This document shows positions 5,851-7,649 of a stretch of DNA of 7,649 nt, in pieces. The notes under the pieces were generated by a model, which searched no databases, had not been told where the DNA came from, and saw only the letters and a list, made by a program, of their open reading frames with translations. The first letter of the stretch is position 1. Every line of letters starts with the position of its first letter. The stretch comes from an uncultured Alphaproteobacteria bacterium (GTDB lineage: Bacteria; Pseudomonadota; Alphaproteobacteria; Rs-D84), in the NCBI GenBank assembly GCA_937901165.1, contig CALCGS010000133.1:1-7649 (forward strand), written 5' to 3'. The position numbers were made by a program, and so were the translations under genes.

Positions 5851-6569
5851 ACTTTGCGGCAATTTTAGCCGGTGGTACCGGAAAAAGAATGGGCATTAGT
5901 GATAAACCTAAGCAATTTTTGGATTTATGCGGAAAACCGATTATTATTCATACAATTGAAAAAATTTTATCTGTTTCAGAATTTGATTTTGTTGTTGTTG
6001 CGATACATCCAGATTATAAAAATTATTTTTTAGATATGCTTGCTGATTATTCATTGAATACGACAAATAAAATTATTATTGTAAATGGTGGAAAAGAGCG
6101 CATTGATAGCATTCAAAATACAGTTAATGCAATAACAAATTTAAACTCAAACGATGATGATGTTGTTGTTATTTGTGATGCAGTAAGACCATTTGTTTCA
6201 CAAGCAATTTTAAAAGAAAGTATATCAACAGCAAGAGAATATGGAGCTTGTGTTGCGGTAGTTCCGGCGGTAGATACAATGTATAAATTGGATAATGATG
6301 GATATATTACCGAATGTCCAAATAGAAGTGTTTTATTTAATGGTCAGGCACCGGATTCATTTAGAGTTAGTTTATTAAAAAAATCTTTGGATAATTTATC
6401 AGAAACAGATAAACTAAATATAACAGGTACTGTTCAAATTTGTATGTTGAATAATCATAAAATTAAAACAATACAGGGTGATTATAAAAATATTAAAATT
6501 ACAACTTTAAACGATTTAAAAATAGCAGAAGGATTTATTAAAAATGAAGGCGTGTGTATTAACAAATAA
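5847..6569 (+). CDS. tarI: TarI/IspD-family pentitol-5-phosphate cytidylyltransferase
   Basis: At 240 residues this fits the IspD/TarI nucleotidyltransferase family. The CTP-binding loop is LAGGTGKRMG (7-16) with PKQ (21-23). NGGKERIDSI (80-89), DAVRPF (111-116), DTMYK (143-147), NRSVLFNGQAPDSF (159-172) and GDYKNIKITT (211-220) follow. IspD makes CDP-methylerythritol; TarI makes CDP-ribitol. The dehydrogenase and TagF-like neighbours favour a CDP-pentitol role. Two family positions differ: Ala168 where TPQ is usual (here QAPD), and Gly194 where a Thr-Asp pair is usual (here ITGT). Both are near the region that holds the polyol phosphate in IspD, so the substrate may not be ribitol-5-phosphate. 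GGGGG (5836-5840) lies six bases before the start, which overlaps the previous stop as ATGA. Confidence 0.82.
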   Translation: MNFAAILAGGTGKRMGISDKPKQFLDLCGKPIIIHTIEKILSVSEFDFVVVAIHPDYKNYFLDMLADYSLNTTNKIIIVNGGKERIDSIQNTVNAITNLNSNDDDVVVICDAVRPFVSQAILKESISTAREYGACVAVVPAVDTMYKLDNDGYITECPNRSVLFNGQAPDSFRVSLLKKSLDNLSETDKLNITGTVQICMLNNHKIKTIQGDYKNIKITTLNDLKIAEGFIKNEGVCINK

Positions 6570-7560
6570 AAATATAATTGAATATAAAGATGTTGAAAAT
6601 CCGCAAGTAAAAGATGGTGAAGTTTTATTAAAAGTTAAGGCTTGTGGAATATGCAGCAGCGATTTTAATCGTGTGTACAAAGATAGTGCGTATTTTTATC
6701 CAATTATACTGGGACATGAATTTTGCGGTGAAATAGTTGAATGTGGCAAAAATGTTGATTTGTCGCTTTTGGGTAAAAAAGTTGCTGTTTTTCCGTTGTT
6801 ACCTTGTAAAGAATGTGAGTTTTGTAAAAGTAAGCATTATGCACAATGTGTTAAATATAGTTATTTTGGTTCAAGACAAAATGGCGCAATGGCTGAATAT
6901 ATTGCGGTTCCTGTTTGGAATTTAAAATTGCTTCCGAATGATATGGAATATTCAGTAGCTGCTTTGTGTGAACCTGCCGCTGTTGCCGTTCATACAATAA
7001 GAAAAATTGGTGAAATCAAAGATAAAACGGTCGCTATTAGTGGTACTGGTGCTATTGGAATTATTTGCGGACTTGTAGCAAAATCAAAGGGGGCAGATGT
7101 TGTTTTTATTATTAGAAGTGATAGTAAAAAAGAGTTTTTAAAAACGTTAGGATTTGAAAAATTTATTTATATTGATGATGATTGTATAAATTCTTTTGAT
7201 GTTACAATTGAGTGTGTGGGGACTAATTCATCTGTTCATAATTGTATTAATTTTGTAAAATCTCGTGGGTTGATAGTTGCGGTTGGAAATCCTGAATCTG
7301 ATATTGAATTAGAAAAGAAATTATATTGGAAAATATTACGTTCAGAAATTACCTTTAAAGGTATTTGGAATTCTGAATATAATCCAGAGGCAGATAAAGA
7401 CGATTGGGATTTGGCAATAGAATTTTTATATGAACATCAAACAACAGTAAAAAAACTTGTAACAGATAGATTTTCATTGAACGAAGGAATAAAAGCTTTT
7501 GAAAAAATGAAAAATGGTAATAAAATTGCATTAAAGGGGGTTTTTATAAATGAAAAATAA
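6544..7560 (+). CDS. Zinc-type MDR polyol-phosphate dehydrogenase, probably pentulose-5-phosphate reductase (TarJ role)
   Basis: The 338-residue protein is a medium-chain dehydrogenase/reductase. Catalytic zinc ligands are visible as Cys34 (ACGICSSD), His58-Glu59 (GHEF) and Glu143 (CEPAA). A structural zinc site is formed by Cys88, Cys91, Cys94 and Cys102. The Rossmann loop is GTGAIG (167-172), and the second strand ends FIIRSDSKK (188-196) with Arg/Ser rather than Asp, which favours NADP(H). It sits directly after the cytidylyltransferase, overlapping it by 26 bases, so the likely job is reducing ribulose- or xylulose-5-phosphate to the pentitol phosphate that enzyme activates. The start is supported by the family-typical MKACVLT and by AGAAGGA (6527-6533), ten bases upstream. 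The closest-looking relatives are sorbitol/galactitol-phosphate dehydrogenases, so another sugar-alcohol substrate is possible. Confidence 0.85.
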   Translation: MKACVLTNKNIIEYKDVENPQVKDGEVLLKVKACGICSSDFNRVYKDSAYFYPIILGHEFCGEIVECGKNVDLSLLGKKVAVFPLLPCKECEFCKSKHYAQCVKYSYFGSRQNGAMAEYIAVPVWNLKLLPNDMEYSVAALCEPAAVAVHTIRKIGEIKDKTVAISGTGAIGIICGLVAKSKGADVVFIIRSDSKKEFLKTLGFEKFIYIDDDCINSFDVTIECVGTNSSVHNCINFVKSRGLIVAVGNPESDIELEKKLYWKILRSEITFKGIWNSEYNPEADKDDWDLAIEFLYEHQTTVKKLVTDRFSLNEGIKAFEKMKNGNKIALKGVFINEK

Positions 7561-7649
7561 AATATCAGCATCAATGATGTGCGCTAATCCATTTTATTTA
7601 CAAGATATTTTAAAAAAATTGGAAAAAGAAAAGGTAGATTACTTGCATC
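7550..7649 (+). CDS. Ribulose-phosphate 3-epimerase-like protein, 5' fragment
   Basis: Only the first 33 codons are in the window. ISASMMCANPFYL (residues 5-17) corresponds to the first strand of ribulose-phosphate 3-epimerases (typically IAPSILSADFANL), and the following helix leads to VDYLH, just before the metal-binding HxDxMDG motif that would lie beyond the end. The family interconverts ribulose-5-phosphate and xylulose-5-phosphate on a TIM barrel. GGGGG (7536-7540) lies nine bases before the ATG, and the gene overlaps the dehydrogenase by 11 bases, so it is an operon member. A dedicated copy here suggests it feeds the CDP-pentitol branch. Other members of this fold, such as hexulose-phosphate enzymes, are not excluded. 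Confidence 0.7.
   Translation, partial: MKNKISASMMCANPFYLQDILKKLEKEKVDYLH

Noticed and set aside
5847..6569. Housekeeping IspD (isoprenoid pathway) instead of TarI
   Set aside because: The fold is shared, but the gene is embedded and overlapping between a TagF-like transferase and a polyol dehydrogenase, and the NGGKERIDSI and GDYKNIKITT stretches look TarI-like. IspD remains a minor possibility.
6737..6925. Plus-strand 62-codon frame inside the dehydrogenase gene
   Set aside because: It is an out-of-frame shadow of the zinc-binding region of a well-supported dehydrogenase.

Overview
The window is AT-rich bacterial DNA, roughly 70-75 % A+T by eye. It opens with the 3' part of a tRNA-Gly and its terminator, then carries a dense, same-strand gene cluster for a surface polysaccharide. 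No transporter, polymerase or housekeeping marker is visible, so the host cannot be named. The CCA-encoding tRNA-Gly with the anticodon-arm and T-arm sequence seen here, and the capsule-like gene content, are compatible with a low-GC, host-associated Gram-negative, possibly an alphaproteobacterium. That placement is a guess.

Layout: partial tRNA-Gly(GCC) at 1-53; rho-independent terminator at 78-106; candidate promoter at 114-147; Stealth-family phosphosugar transferase at 167-1168; a 227-bp gap with a possible 53-codon membrane microprotein (1230-1391) and a candidate promoter; then a tightly packed operon. The operon holds a DegT-type sugar aminotransferase (1396-2472), two tandem GT2 glycosyltransferases that share a duplicated N-terminal domain (2466-3449 and 3446-4687), a CDP-polyol phosphotransferase of the TagB/TagF/TarF type (4708-5850), a TarI/IspD-type cytidylyltransferase (5847-6569), a zinc-type polyol-phosphate dehydrogenase (6544-7560), and the start of a ribulose-phosphate 3-epimerase-like gene cut by the window end (7550-7649). 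Most junctions overlap by 4 to 26 bases, so the genes are probably co-transcribed and translationally coupled.

How the genes fit together (inference): the epimerase, dehydrogenase and cytidylyltransferase look like a pathway from ribulose-5-phosphate to a CDP-activated pentitol such as CDP-ribitol or CDP-arabinitol. The TagF-like enzyme would transfer the pentitol phosphate. The Stealth protein would add a second kind of phosphodiester link (sugar-1-phosphate), the GT2 enzymes ordinary sugars, and the aminotransferase an amino sugar. The product would be a teichoic-acid-like, phosphate-rich capsule or O-chain.

The most notable observation is at 4616-4702. The second GT2 gene and the TagF-like gene look like two halves of one original GT2-phosphotransferase fusion (776 codons). 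They are separated by a 74-bp insertion whose ends are a perfect 13-bp direct repeat. Removing 74 bp restores one open frame and the missing first strand of the phosphotransferase domain. This could be a simple inactivating mutation, a reversible on/off switch, or an assembly error.
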